A stretch of 64,000 nucleotides of DNA from the NCBI RefSeq assembly GCF_030246885.1, contig NZ_CP126739.1, forward strand, positions 620,001 through 684,000, in the 5' to 3' direction. Made by a program: the position numbers and the translations under genes. This DNA is from Microbacterium sp. zg-B185 (GTDB lineage: Bacteria > Actinomycetota > Actinomycetes > Actinomycetales > Microbacteriaceae). The notes under the pieces were generated by a model. The model saw only the letters and a list, made by a program, of their open reading frames with translations, was not told the origin of the DNA and did not search any database. This document shows positions 34,251 through 42,877 of this stretch, in pieces. Position 1 is the stretch's first letter. Every line of letters starts with the position of its first letter.

Positions 34251-35219
34251 TCAGCTTGCGTAGTCGGCGGCGAGACGACCGAGGCCTTCGTCGATCGTCA
34301 CCTGCGGCGACCAGGCGAGCGCACGACGGGTCTGCCGCTGGTCGAACCAGTGCGCGGTGGACAGCTGCTCGGCGAGGAAGCGCGTCATGGGCGGCTCGTC
34401 GGTCCTGCCCGAGACCGCCCACAGCCCTTCGATCACGGAGCCGGCCGCGCGCCCGAGCCCGGCCGGGAGACTCCAACGCGGCGGCCGAACCCCTGCCGCG
34501 AGGCAGATGCCGGCGAGCAGCTCGCCCACGGGCCGAGGTTCGCCGTTGGTGAGCACGTAGGCGCGGCCATGCGCTGTCGGGGCGCGGTGCAGCGCGGCGG
34601 AGATTCCGCTGGCGGCGTTGTCGATGTAGGTGGTGTCGATCAGAGCGGTTCCGCCGTTGAGCAGCGGAAGCGTGCCGCGGCGGGCACGCGACACGATCCG
34701 CGCGATCAGCTGGGTGTCTCCGGGGCCCCACACCAGGTGAGGACGGACGGCCACCACGTTCATCGCCGCGGAGTCCCGACCGAGAGCGATCAGTTCGGCG
34801 TGCGCCTTCGTGCGGGCGTAGTGGCCGCGCGCACGCGCGGGATCGGCAGGCTCGGCGCCGACGCCCGCAAGCGCGGAACCGGCATACGCGACCGACGGCG
34901 ACGATACCTGGACGAATCGCGACACTCCCGCGGCTTCCGCGGCGTCCAGCAGCAACCGGGTGCCTTCCACATTGACCTCGCGGAACTGGTCCGCGGGGCC
35001 GGTGAGGGAGACTTTCGCGGCGAGGTGAACGACCCCTTCAGCCCCGTCGATCGCGTGCGCGACCGTCGTCGGGGCCGTGATCGAACCGAGCACGTCGGTT
35101 GCACCCTCGACACCCGAGGGGCGGCGCTGCAGGGTGCGCACCCGGTGCCCGGCTGCGACCAGGTCGGCGACGACCGCCCGGCCGAGGAACCCGGAGGCGC
35201 CGGTGACCAGCACGATCAC
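34251..35219 (-). CDS. oleD: OleD-like NAD(P)-dependent 2-alkyl-3-ketoalkanoate reductase
   Basis: This 322-residue extended short-chain dehydrogenase begins VLVTGASGFLGRAVVADL (NAD(P) motif). It has the catalytic Tyr-Lys pair in GHYARTKAHAE, a VVAVRPHLVWGPGDTQL block, and the DTTYIDNAASGI segment of the 3-beta-HSD/NSDHL-like branch that contains OleD. OleD reduces the beta-keto acid made by OleA. GTG at 35219 overlaps the oleBC stop (GTGA). I identified it as OleD from the operon context; by sequence alone it would be an NAD-dependent epimerase/dehydratase. Confidence 0.88.
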   Translation of the reverse strand: MIVLVTGASGFLGRAVVADLVAAGHRVRTLQRRPSGVEGATDVLGSITAPTTVAHAIDGAEGVVHLAAKVSLTGPADQFREVNVEGTRLLLDAAEAAGVSRFVQVSSPSVAYAGSALAGVGAEPADPARARGHYARTKAHAELIALGRDSAAMNVVAVRPHLVWGPGDTQLIARIVSRARRGTLPLLNGGTALIDTTYIDNAASGISAALHRAPTAHGRAYVLTNGEPRPVGELLAGICLAAGVRPPRWSLPAGLGRAAGSVIEGLWAVSGRTDEPPMTRFLAEQLSTAHWFDQRQTRRALAWSPQVTIDEGLGRLAADYAS

Positions 35220-37906
35220 GGCGCAACCGGTCTGGTGCCGGCCAGGGTGCGCTCTGCCCACGCGGACAGCCGCGATCGATCGATCTTCGAGTTGTGCCGG
35301 ATGTCGGTGGGCAGTCGCGGAACGACGAGCACAGCGACGAGGGGAACGGCGCTGCTTGCGCGCACGGCACGGCTCAGGTCCGCGGACGCGAGGCCGGCAC
35401 GCGCCGCCGCGGGCACCGTCTCGAGGACCGCCACGGTCTGCCGCAGACCCTCGGGGCCCACGCCCACGACGGCCGCTCGGCGCACCCCGTCCACGCGCTC
35501 CACCTGCTGCTCCGGGCCCACCGGCGCGAGAGGCCCGTCTGCGGTGACGATGAGGTGCGGGAGCCGCCCTTCGATCCAGAGCCGGCCGCTCGCGTCGAGG
35601 TGACCGACGTCTCCGGTCCGGTGCCAGCGCACCGCGGGATCGGAGGATTCGAGCCTCTCGGTGTGACGCGCGGCAGCCTGATCGGTGATCCACAGCCGGT
35701 CGTAATGGGCTTTGAGGTGGGATGCCGACACGACGATCTCGCCGAGCACTCCCGGCTCCGCGGTCGGCGCCCCGCTCGCACGCCCATCCGGGTCCAGAGC
35801 GCTGATCAGGACCCGGTTGGATCCGATCGGCGATCCGACGCAGACCCCCGCGTCGGGGGCGTCAGCGGCGGCATGCACACCGGCCAGGGTGATGTCCGTG
35901 ACCAGGAGGCACTCCGTCATCCCGTACGGCGTGTGCGGCGTCGCGTTGGGCATGAGCTGCGCGGCCGCCTCGAGCAGTTGCGCGCTGATGGGAGCACCGG
36001 TGGACAGGAACGTGCGCACCCGGCCGAGCGCGACGCGGTCTTCTGCGGTGAGTGCCGCGGCGGTGTCGACCACGTTGAGGATCGCGGCGGGGGAGAGGAA
36101 CACGATGCGCGCGTCGGACTCGCGCACGGCATCGGCGACGGCTTTCGCGGTGAGCGTGCGCGGCGATGACACGTCCATGTCGGGCGTCACGGATCGAGCG
36201 CCCAACGCCGGACCCAGCAGAGCGAAGGGTGCGAACCCCGTGACCAGGCCGGTCTCCGAGCTCACCTCGAAGTGGGACGCGAGCACGTCGCGCAGGGCGG
36301 AAAGCTGTGCGTGGGTGTAGGCGACGCCCTTGGCGGGTCCGGTGGATCCGGACGTGAACAGGATGGCGGCCTCGTCGGCCGGTCCGGGCGGGATCGGAAG
36401 CGAGCCGCCGTCACCGAGTCGGAGGATGTCCTGGAGGGAGTAGGACACCCCGAGCGCCTTCGCCGCAACGGCCGGCAGAGGAGCCGCCGATATGCGCGTT
36501 CCCGGCCACCCGAGCGCCCGCGCGGCGGTGAGGCCCGGAACTTCGCCGATGATCACGTCCGGCCAGGAGCCACGGACGGCGCGGGTGAGGCCCCGGATGC
36601 CGAGCCCGGCGTCCGCGACGACGACGACCGCGCCGATGCGCAGGCACGCGTAGACGACAGCCGACAGGGTCGGGCCGGGCTGAACCAGCAGGGAGACACG
36701 GTCACCCCTGCGCACCCCCGCGGCATGAAGCCCCGCGGCGAGGCGCCGGACCCGATCGTCCAGCTGCCGCCAGCTGACCCGACGCATCGGTCGCGCTCCG
36801 CGGGAGGACATGTCCACGATGGCGATGTCCTCATCGGCGTGTCGGCGGTCCAGACCGTGCCAGATCGGCACGAATGGCGGGTCGGCGGTGTCGGTCGGCG
36901 ATGTCGCGGCCGGAGGCTGCCGCGCGGATGTGTGATCGTCGCCGGTGAGGCGATCACTGTTGCGGCCGAGCCATGCCAGCAGCGCATCCGCATACGGTCG
37001 ATCCTCGGCGACGAGGTGGCTCGCGCCCTCGAATCGGTGCACGTCGGCGTGCGGCAGTCGGTCGACGAGGTCGTCGAGATACCGGTCGCCGAAGATCGGG
37101 TCGTTCGGGCCCCACAGCATCAGGGCGGGAACGTCCAGCCGCGCCACGCCCGACGCGATCCGTTCCAGCTCCGCATGGCTGCGGTGACTGCCGGAGGCGG
37201 GGATTTCGGCGACGAACCCGCCGATCGCGCGGCGCCGGGCGGCGGAGCGGTACGGCGCCCGGTAGGCGTCTTTCGTCGCCGCATCCAGCGCAGGAGAGGC
37301 CAGCGCGAGCGTCGTGTCCAGGAACGCGGTGGTCGCCACCGTCGAGGCGGCGAGCACGCCACGGGCTCCGGCCAGCCGCAGCAGGCCCGGCACCGGGGCA
37401 CCGTCGGGCTGGTGCACCGCGGTGTTCAGGAGCATGATCCCCGCGAGGGACTCCGGATGATCGACCGCCCAGCCGAGCGAGACCACCCCTCCCCAATCGT
37501 GGCCGAGGGTCACGACGGGCCCGTCGAGGGCGAGCGCATCCGTGAAGGCGCCGAGGTCGGCCACGCGCTGCGCGAGCGTGCGATCCACACCTGTGCGCTC
37601 GGAAAAGCCCATGTCCAGCTGATCGACCGCGACAACCCGCCACGCGGATGCGCCCTCCGCCGCCGCTCGTACCGACGCGGTGAGCAGATGTCGCCACAGA
37701 TACGACCAGGTCGGGTTGCCGTGCACGGCAACGATCGTGCCGGCGATCGGGGCGCCGAGCTGCGCCAGTTGCGCACCGGTGTCCAGACAGTGCCACTCGC
37801 GGACCAGCCCTGCGTCCGCGCCTGCACCGGGCACGGCGACGATCCGACTGAATCGGGCGTCCAGTCCGGGCAGGCGCGGAGGGGCGAGCGCGGCGCGTTC
37901 GCTCAC
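35216..37906 (-). CDS. oleBC: OleBC fusion: beta-lactone decarboxylase plus beta-lactone synthetase
   Basis: The 896-residue protein has two domains. Residues of about 1-320 form an alpha/beta hydrolase like haloalkane dehalogenases and OleB: VHGNPTW at 61-67, nucleophile Asp 137 in LGHDWGG, probable acid Asp 269 in WGPNDP, and His 297 in GASHL. After a Pro/Thr linker (about 325-345) residues 346-896 form an AMP-ligase-like domain with FTSGSTGPAKG at 517-527, TPYGMTECL, and WHRTGDVGHLD, as in OleC. OleC closes the beta-hydroxy acid to a beta-lactone; OleB decarboxylates it to a cis-alkene. Actinobacterial Ole systems are known to fuse these two. GTG at 37906 overlaps the oleA stop. Confidence 0.92.
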   Translation of the reverse strand: MSERAALAPPRLPGLDARFSRIVAVPGAGADAGLVREWHCLDTGAQLAQLGAPIAGTIVAVHGNPTWSYLWRHLLTASVRAAAEGASAWRVVAVDQLDMGFSERTGVDRTLAQRVADLGAFTDALALDGPVVTLGHDWGGVVSLGWAVDHPESLAGIMLLNTAVHQPDGAPVPGLLRLAGARGVLAASTVATTAFLDTTLALASPALDAATKDAYRAPYRSAARRRAIGGFVAEIPASGSHRSHAELERIASGVARLDVPALMLWGPNDPIFGDRYLDDLVDRLPHADVHRFEGASHLVAEDRPYADALLAWLGRNSDRLTGDDHTSARQPPAATSPTDTADPPFVPIWHGLDRRHADEDIAIVDMSSRGARPMRRVSWRQLDDRVRRLAAGLHAAGVRRGDRVSLLVQPGPTLSAVVYACLRIGAVVVVADAGLGIRGLTRAVRGSWPDVIIGEVPGLTAARALGWPGTRISAAPLPAVAAKALGVSYSLQDILRLGDGGSLPIPPGPADEAAILFTSGSTGPAKGVAYTHAQLSALRDVLASHFEVSSETGLVTGFAPFALLGPALGARSVTPDMDVSSPRTLTAKAVADAVRESDARIVFLSPAAILNVVDTAAALTAEDRVALGRVRTFLSTGAPISAQLLEAAAQLMPNATPHTPYGMTECLLVTDITLAGVHAAADAPDAGVCVGSPIGSNRVLISALDPDGRASGAPTAEPGVLGEIVVSASHLKAHYDRLWITDQAAARHTERLESSDPAVRWHRTGDVGHLDASGRLWIEGRLPHLIVTADGPLAPVGPEQQVERVDGVRRAAVVGVGPEGLRQTVAVLETVPAAARAGLASADLSRAVRASSAVPLVAVLVVPRLPTDIRHNSKIDRSRLSAWAERTLAGTRPVAP

Positions 37907-38925
37907 CAGGCGAGCTCCATCATGGCGGTGTTCAGACCCGACCCGACCCCCATCAGCAGCACGCGGTGCCCCTTCTCGAGGGACGGGCCCTGCTCGACGA
38001 GCGTGATCGGGATGGAGGCCGGCCCGACGTTGCCGTACTTCGGGAACGTCACGGGAACGCGAGCGCGGTCGAGCCTGGCCGCTTTGACGATGGCGCCGGT
38101 GTGCACCGAGGACACCTGGTGCGTGATGTAGTGATCCATCGCCGACCAGTCCCACTCCGAGGACGCCTCTTTCCAGGCGGAGACCACGAGGTCCAGACCG
38201 CCCTTCAGAAGAGCCTTCGCATCGGTGAACATGCCGTCGACACTGCCGACGCAGAGCTCGTGGAACTGCGTCGCGGCACGTGTGACACCGCCCAGAATGC
38301 GATGACCCGCCGGGTGCTCGTCGGCACGGCCCAACACAGCCGCAGCCGAACCGGAGCCGAGCGTGAGCGATGCGAACTCGCTCATGAAGCCGTCGCGGCC
38401 GACGTCGGCGCGCAGCAACCGGCGAATCGTGTTGTCCTGGATCTCATCGGCATCCTCACCGTTGACCACCATGGCGTAGCGGATCTGCCCCGCCTCGATC
38501 ATGTTCGCGGCGAGGCTCATGCCGCTGACGAAACCCAGGCAGGCATTGGCGACGTCGAAGTTGATCGCCGAGCTGGGCAGCCCGAGTCCGTGGTGCAGGC
38601 GCACCGCCACGGACGGCTCGAGGTGCTTGCGGGTCACCGACGTGTTGATCAGAAGACCGACGTCGCCGGGGTCGACCGCCGCCTCGGCCAGCGCCCGCCG
38701 GCCGGCTTCGACCGTGGCCTCATCCGAGGATTCGCCGGTCGCCCAGTTGCGTCGTTCCAGCACCCCGGCGACGCGCTGCAGGAGTCCGCCCGGCAGCCGC
38801 AGCCGCGACAGTGCCGTCGCGAGACGATCCTCGATCTCGTCCGACGTCGTCACGCGACTGGGTAGAGTGCTCGCAACCGACAACAGTGAGACGTTGTCGA
38901 AGCGAGTGGTCGCATTTCCGGCCAC
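37903..38925 (-). CDS. oleA: OleA thiolase: fatty acyl-CoA head-to-head condensing enzyme
   Basis: The 340-residue FabH-like thiolase-superfamily protein has catalytic Cys 129 in NACLGFVSGM, His 269 in ITHQVSS and Asn 299 in YGNVGPAS, plus Glu 103 in RKHLEPSVA, the OleA-specific second base. OleA joins two long-chain acyl-CoAs by a non-decarboxylating Claisen condensation to a beta-keto acid. It is the first gene of the oleA-oleBC-oleD operon. The start is GTG at 38925 with GGAGGT just upstream. Confidence 0.93.
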   Translation of the reverse strand: MAGNATTRFDNVSLLSVASTLPSRVTTSDEIEDRLATALSRLRLPGGLLQRVAGVLERRNWATGESSDEATVEAGRRALAEAAVDPGDVGLLINTSVTRKHLEPSVAVRLHHGLGLPSSAINFDVANACLGFVSGMSLAANMIEAGQIRYAMVVNGEDADEIQDNTIRRLLRADVGRDGFMSEFASLTLGSGSAAAVLGRADEHPAGHRILGGVTRAATQFHELCVGSVDGMFTDAKALLKGGLDLVVSAWKEASSEWDWSAMDHYITHQVSSVHTGAIVKAARLDRARVPVTFPKYGNVGPASIPITLVEQGPSLEKGHRVLLMGVGSGLNTAMMELAW

Positions 38926-38975
38926 GGGACCTCCGATTGAACGGGCCCGTCAGGCTCTGTTCTTCCAAGACGGCC

Positions 38976-39004
38976 ACTTTACGCCGATTCGCGAGCCGAT
39001 TCAG
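38976..39004 (-). promoter_or_regulatory. Possible promoter of the ole operon
   Basis: Minus-strand CTGAAT (39004-38999) and TAAAGT (38981-38976) are separated by 17 bases, about 50 bases before the oleA start. The -35 is a weak match. Confidence 0.4.
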
Positions 39005-39027
39005 CGGCGCGGCCCGCCCGCTATAAT
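38999..39027 (+). promoter_or_regulatory. Possible promoter with consensus -10 TATAAT, toward the aldo/keto reductase
   Basis: TATAAT at 39022-39027 is a perfect -10, very rare in this GC-rich sequence. The -35 position 17 bases before it (ATTCAG at 38999-39004) overlaps the putative ole -35 on the other strand. It could be a second, leadered promoter for the gene at 39085. Confidence 0.4.
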
Positions 39028-39072
39028 GCGCGCACGGTCGGGGCAGTGGATCATGTGCGCCGCCATTGTGTC

Positions 39073-39078
39073 TAGCGT
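39073..39078 (+). promoter_or_regulatory. -10 hexamer TAGCGT, aldo/keto reductase
   Basis: TAGCGT is six bases before ATG at 39085; the intervening GGAGGC is too close to be a normal ribosome-binding site. Confidence 0.55.
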
Positions 39079-39084
39079 GGAGGC

Positions 39085-39957
39085 ATGACAGATACGATTC
39101 CCGCAGCCGCGATCCCGACCGTCACCCTCAACAACGGGGTGCAGATGCCCATCCTGGGATTCGGCGTCTACCAGGTCGGGCCGGAAGAAGCCGAGAGCGC
39201 CGTCAGCGCCGCGCTCGCCGCGGGATACCGCCTCATCGACACCGCCGCCGCGTACCGCAACGAAGAAGCCGTCGGCGCCGCCATCGCCAAGAGCGGCATC
39301 CCTCGCGAGGAACTGTTCATCACCACCAAACTGTGGGTGCAGGATCGCGGTGAGCAGAACACGATCCGTGCCTTCGAGGACTCGCTGACCAGACTCGGTC
39401 TGCGCTACGTCGACCTCTACCTGATCCACCAGCCGTTCGGGGACTACTACACCCAATGGCGGGCGATGGAGCAGTTCAACAAAGACGGCCGCGCCCGGGC
39501 CATCGGCGTATCGAATTTCCCCGCCGACCGGCTCCTGGACCTGATCATCAACAACGAGATCACCCCGGCGGTGAACCAGATCGAAACCAATCCCTTCTAC
39601 CAGCAGAGCCAGTACCAGCAGCTGATGCGGGACGAGGGGGTTCAGATCGAGTCCTGGGGTCCGTTCGCCGAGGGCAAGAACGGGCTGTTCACCAATCCGC
39701 TGCTCAGCGAGATCGGCGCCGGGCACGGGAAATCGGTGGCGCAGGTCGTGCTGCGCTGGCTCATTCAGCGGGACGTGGTGGTCATTCCCAAGACAGTCAG
39801 CCCGGAGCGGATGGCGCAGAACCTCGACGTGTTCGATTTCACGCTTTCGGAGCAGGACATGGCCGCGATCGGCACCCTCGATGAGGCGGCCTCGCAGTTC
39901 TTCGACCACCGCGACCCGGAGATGGTGCGCCGGCTCAGCGCCAGCCGTCTGGGCTGA
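39085..39957 (+). CDS. Aldo/keto reductase (2,5-diketo-D-gluconate reductase-like)
   Basis: The 290-residue TIM-barrel NADPH oxidoreductase has the catalytic tetrad Asp and Tyr in [15 protein letters not shown], Lys in FITTKLW and His in [11 protein letters not shown]. The cofactor block [19 protein letters not shown] is near the C-terminus. It is close to actinobacterial DkgA-type reductases; natural substrates are often methylglyoxal-like carbonyls. It is divergent from the ole operon. Confidence 0.93.
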   Translation: MTDTIPAAAIPTVTLNNGVQMPILGFGVYQVGPEEAESAVSAALAAGYRLIDTAAAYRNEEAVGAAIAKSGIPREELFITTKLWVQDRGEQNTIRAFEDSLTRLGLRYVDLYLIHQPFGDYYTQWRAMEQFNKDGRARAIGVSNFPADRLLDLIINNEITPAVNQIETNPFYQQSQYQQLMRDEGVQIESWGPFAEGKNGLFTNPLLSEIGAGHGKSVAQVVLRWLIQRDVVVIPKTVSPERMAQNLDVFDFTLSEQDMAAIGTLDEAASQFFDHRDPEMVRRLSASRLG

Positions 39958-40000
39958 GACCGCTCCGACGACCGGCCCCGACCTCGGACCGGCAGCGCGG

Positions 40001-40026
40001 GCGCCGGATCGCACTGCCGCCGGCGC
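40001..40026 (+). terminator. Hairpin downstream of the aldo/keto reductase gene
   Basis: GCGCCGG (40001-40007) pairs with CCGGCGC (40020-40026) around a 12-base loop, 43 bases after the stop. There is no T-run. Confidence 0.35.
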
Positions 40027-40124
40027 GGTACACCCTGGTGGCGGTGCGGTGCAAGTGGCAGTTGTCGCAGCTGTGCGAGGCCTACGCTCTGGGAAAGGCA
40101 ACGAACGCAACGAGGGGAACGACG

Positions 40125-40277
40125 ATGACGGACACACCGATCCCGCGGCTGTCGCCCGAGAGCGGCAACCCGGCCAGCGACTTGAAGACCGACGTGATCA
40201 AGGATGTCGAGCGCGAGCACGAGATCACCTCGGAGCAGTCCTCGGCGGACAGCGACGAGGACTCCGAGCCGAGGTAG
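40125..40277 (+). CDS. Small acidic hypothetical protein
   Basis: The predicted product is a 50-residue hydrophilic protein with ASDLKTDVIKDVEREHEITSEQ and a Ser/Asp/Glu-rich tail. The ATG at 40125 follows GAGGGG eight bases upstream. No family recognised. The codon pattern and ribosome-binding site make it plausible, but its shortness limits confidence. Confidence 0.5.
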   Translation: MTDTPIPRLSPESGNPASDLKTDVIKDVEREHEITSEQSSADSDEDSEPR

Positions 40278-40300
40278 CGGCACTCCGACGGCGCGCCGGA

Positions 40301-41227
40301 TCAGTGCGGCGGGGAGATGGACTCCAGCGCGAACTGACGGACCGGTGCGGGACGGGTGGCCGAGCACGTGCTCAGCAGCGGTGCGGACATCGTCTCGCGC
40401 AGCAGCACCGTGACGATGCCGCCGTCCTGAGCGAGGTCGACGCGCCAACCGTCCACGGTCCTCTCCTCCCGCAGCGGCGCGAAGGAGTCGATGCGGTCAT
40501 CTCCGCTGGATGCGCGCGCGAAGGACTGCGCCGCCTGTGCCACGTTGCTCAGTGAACTGCGCCCGCGGAAGTGTTCTTCGACGACCTCGCCCCGCAGGTA
40601 GCGCTCCACGATGGATGCGGCATCCGACGTCGCAACGCGCCCATAGTAGAGCCCGTGCGGCAGCAGGAGCATCGTGGCGGCGAAGCGGTCGCCGCCCAGG
40701 TGCGAGCTCTCCCAGGTCTCATCCGGAAACGCTTCGGCGAGGGCACGCGCCACCGGGCGACCGCGCACCGCGCAGCACTGGTCGTGCCGGGCGTGTGTGC
40801 ACACCAGCAGAACCGGGCGGTCGGAGGCGGTGCCGGCGGTCCCGTCCAGGGGCACGTCGGCCAGCGCAGCCGGGTCATCGACGACCCCCCATCGCACGGT
40901 TTCGAGTCCGGGGCGCGCATCGGCCAGTGCCCAGCGCCAGGACTTCTGCCCGCGGCGTTCATCCGCACGCCGGCCGTAGCGGCGGATCGCCACCGGGCGG
41001 ATGCCGGCGGCTTCGGCTCGCCGCACCAGCGTGCGGCCGAGCGCAGGATCGATCCGGGACTGGAAGAACGCGTGCGCGCCCCACGCCCCGTCGATCTCGA
41101 TCAGAAGCCACCGAGCACCGAACCCTCCGGTGCCGGCGAGGGGATCGCCGCGCTCGAGGGAGCGATCGCTGCACGGCTCCCACGGCTCCACCGGCTCGAA
41201 CCCGGAGGGCAGGGCTGTCGCGCTCAC
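40301..41227 (-). CDS. Sucrase/ferredoxin-like family protein (thioredoxin-fold)
   Basis: The 308-residue protein has the EPCSDRSLERGDPLAGTG N-terminal block, CTHARHDQCCAVRGRPVARAL in the middle and SSHLGGDRFAATMLLLPHGLYYGR, which are diagnostic for the sucrase/ferredoxin-like (Suc_Fer-like) family. The Cys residues would ligate an iron-sulfur cluster in a thioredoxin-like fold; the enzymatic role is unknown. It begins ten bases after the JmjC-type gene and so is likely in the same transcript. Confidence 0.88.
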   Translation of the reverse strand: MSATALPSGFEPVEPWEPCSDRSLERGDPLAGTGGFGARWLLIEIDGAWGAHAFFQSRIDPALGRTLVRRAEAAGIRPVAIRRYGRRADERRGQKSWRWALADARPGLETVRWGVVDDPAALADVPLDGTAGTASDRPVLLVCTHARHDQCCAVRGRPVARALAEAFPDETWESSHLGGDRFAATMLLLPHGLYYGRVATSDAASIVERYLRGEVVEEHFRGRSSLSNVAQAAQSFARASSGDDRIDSFAPLREERTVDGWRVDLAQDGGIVTVLLRETMSAPLLSTCSATRPAPVRQFALESISPPH

Positions 41228-41237
41228 GATCCGCCGT

Positions 41238-42464
41238 TCATCTCGGGGTCAGCACGCCTTCCCGCAGCAGCCGCCGGGACACGACCAGAGAGGAATCCGG
41301 GTCCAGCCCCGGTAGGCGGCCGGCCGGATGCGGCTGTTCCCGCAGTGCGTGCACGGCGGTGGATGCTTCGCCGGGCAGCGCGATGGTCTTACCGGACAGC
41401 ACGATGCGCACCATCCCGTCCGCCTCGCCGACGCCCGCGCGCAGGCCCTCGCGCCATCCCAGGATCACCCCGGGATGCAGGCCCGCGATCAGGTCGACCG
41501 TCGCGAGCGGCCGCACCGGTGCGGGGCGGACGGCATCCTGGAAGGTCCGCTGCATCGCGGCGCCGATCGCGTCGTCGCCGGACGAGCGTTCGAGGAGGCT
41601 GCGCGCGGCGGTGATCGTGGCCGCGAGGTCGCCGGCGTAGGTGGCGGCGTCCGTGAAGTCCACGCCCACGGGCAGCTGCCGCCGCAGCGACGGGTCCTCG
41701 CCGGCGGCGGCGAGCAGCTGCACGAGCAGATCCCGCCGGGTTGCGGCACGGACTCCGATCGTCAGGTGGATCGATGTTCCACCCTGAGCCACGGCGGAGT
41801 GGATCCATCCGCGGGGCAGGTACAGCACATCTCCGGGCTCGAAGACCGCCTCGATCCGCGGGCTCGTCCGGGCCTGTTCGGCGACGGCCGCGGAGTGATC
41901 GGTCCAGGGCTGGTCGGGCAGCGGATGCCGGTGGACGGGCTGATGGATGGTCCAGCGTTTCGCGCCGGCGATCTGGACGACGAACACGTCGTGGGTGTCG
42001 TAGTGCGGGTCGAACCCGCGGGACGAGGCGGGCGTGATGTACGCATTGACCTGGGCGGGGTGCCCGAGGTCCCGGACCAGCTGCCGGGTGAAGGTGGCGA
42101 TGGGCTCCCAATTGCGGTGCAGGCCCTGCAGGACGATCGTCGCTCCGCCGGCGAACTGCTCCAGGACTTTCGCCGAGTCGATCTGGTCGGCCACTTCTGC
42201 GCCGAAACCCCCGGAAGAGGCGAACCGCGCCGCCGGCAGAACCGTCCCCTCCACGGCCATCCGCATGAACGGGGTCCGCGTCCCGCGGTCCGCGATCAGG
42301 TCGTCGACGGCGCTGGCGGTGAACAGATCCTCGAAACCGTCGCTCTTATGCGTGACGAGGGGCTCCTGGTCCCAGTGATCCCGAGCGAAGTCGGCGAAGG
42401 GGACGTCGATGAGACGCGCGAGCGCGGGCCGGTCCACCGGTCCGCGCTCGACGCCCGTGCTCAA
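41238..42464 (-). CDS. JmjC/cupin-type 2-oxoglutarate oxygenase (ribosomal-oxygenase-like)
   Basis: The 408-residue protein has an iron-binding HxD in SRGFDPHYDTHDVFVVQIAGAKRW and the distal His in LPRGWIHSAVA, within a double-stranded beta-helix core, followed by a helical dimerisation and winged-helix-like C-terminus. This matches the YcfD/ROX group, which hydroxylates ribosomal proteins with Fe(II) and 2-oxoglutarate. The target here is inferred, not shown. The start is TTG at 42464, overlapping the stop of the preceding small repeat gene (TTGA). No better in-frame start was seen near it. Confidence 0.86.
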   Translation of the reverse strand: MSTGVERGPVDRPALARLIDVPFADFARDHWDQEPLVTHKSDGFEDLFTASAVDDLIADRGTRTPFMRMAVEGTVLPAARFASSGGFGAEVADQIDSAKVLEQFAGGATIVLQGLHRNWEPIATFTRQLVRDLGHPAQVNAYITPASSRGFDPHYDTHDVFVVQIAGAKRWTIHQPVHRHPLPDQPWTDHSAAVAEQARTSPRIEAVFEPGDVLYLPRGWIHSAVAQGGTSIHLTIGVRAATRRDLLVQLLAAAGEDPSLRRQLPVGVDFTDAATYAGDLAATITAARSLLERSSGDDAIGAAMQRTFQDAVRPAPVRPLATVDLIAGLHPGVILGWREGLRAGVGEADGMVRIVLSGKTIALPGEASTAVHALREQPHPAGRLPGLDPDSSLVVSRRLLREGVLTPR

Positions 42465-42715
42465 GCCGATCCGTCGGCGCCGCCGTCGTGGCCGCCGGGG
42501 TTGGCGCCGCCGTCCGCGGTGCCTTCGCCTTCGTCTGCGGATCCGTCGGCGCCGCCGTCGTGGCCGCCGGGGTTGGCGCCGCCGTCCGCGGTGCCTTCGC
42601 CTTCGTCTGCGGATCCGTCCGCGCCGCCGTCGTGGCCGCCGGGGTCGGCGCCGCCGTCGGCCGGGCCTTCGCCGGGCGTATTGGTCGTCGTGATGTCGTC
42701 GTCATTGATGCTCAT
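42461..42715 (-). CDS. Small Gly/Asp-rich tandem-repeat protein
   Basis: The 84-residue protein starts at ATG 42715 with GGAGG six bases upstream. After a 12-residue leader (SINDDDITTTN) it consists almost wholly of a 24-residue repeat built on GGHDGGADGSADEGEGTADG. It is highly acidic and probably disordered; the Asp and His content may allow metal binding, but this is a guess. Translation is coupled to the downstream oxygenase by a TTGA overlap. Confidence 0.6.
   Translation of the reverse strand: MSINDDDITTTNTPGEGPADGGADPGGHDGGADGSADEGEGTADGGANPGGHDGGADGSADEGEGTADGGANPGGHDGGADGSA
42469..42672. repeat. Tandem repeat, 72-bp unit, about 2.8 copies
   Basis: Copies begin at 42469, 42541 and 42613. 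The first two are identical or nearly so; the third differs at a few bases and is incomplete. The 72-bp period is a multiple of three, so copy number can change without breaking the reading frame. Confidence 0.9.
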
Positions 42716-42877
42716 GTGCAACCTCCAGCAGAGTCGGTGTGGCGCGGTCGGGCCGGTGCCGACATTACTCGGCTCGTCCGAAGCGGACGAGACCTTGACA
42801 GGATGCGTCCGCGGCGCCCGTCATCGCGGTGACCGCATGCGTCCCTTCCCTCGTGGCAGCGGCCCGGGAGGGACCCG

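Noticed and set aside
36272..38131. 619-residue open frame antisense to oleBC and oleA
   Set aside because: No recognisable motif, and the opposite strand encodes intact active sites.
42469..42672. Possible CRISPR-like or satellite array
   Set aside because: The units are contiguous with no spacers, and the 72-bp period is in frame with a coding sequence.
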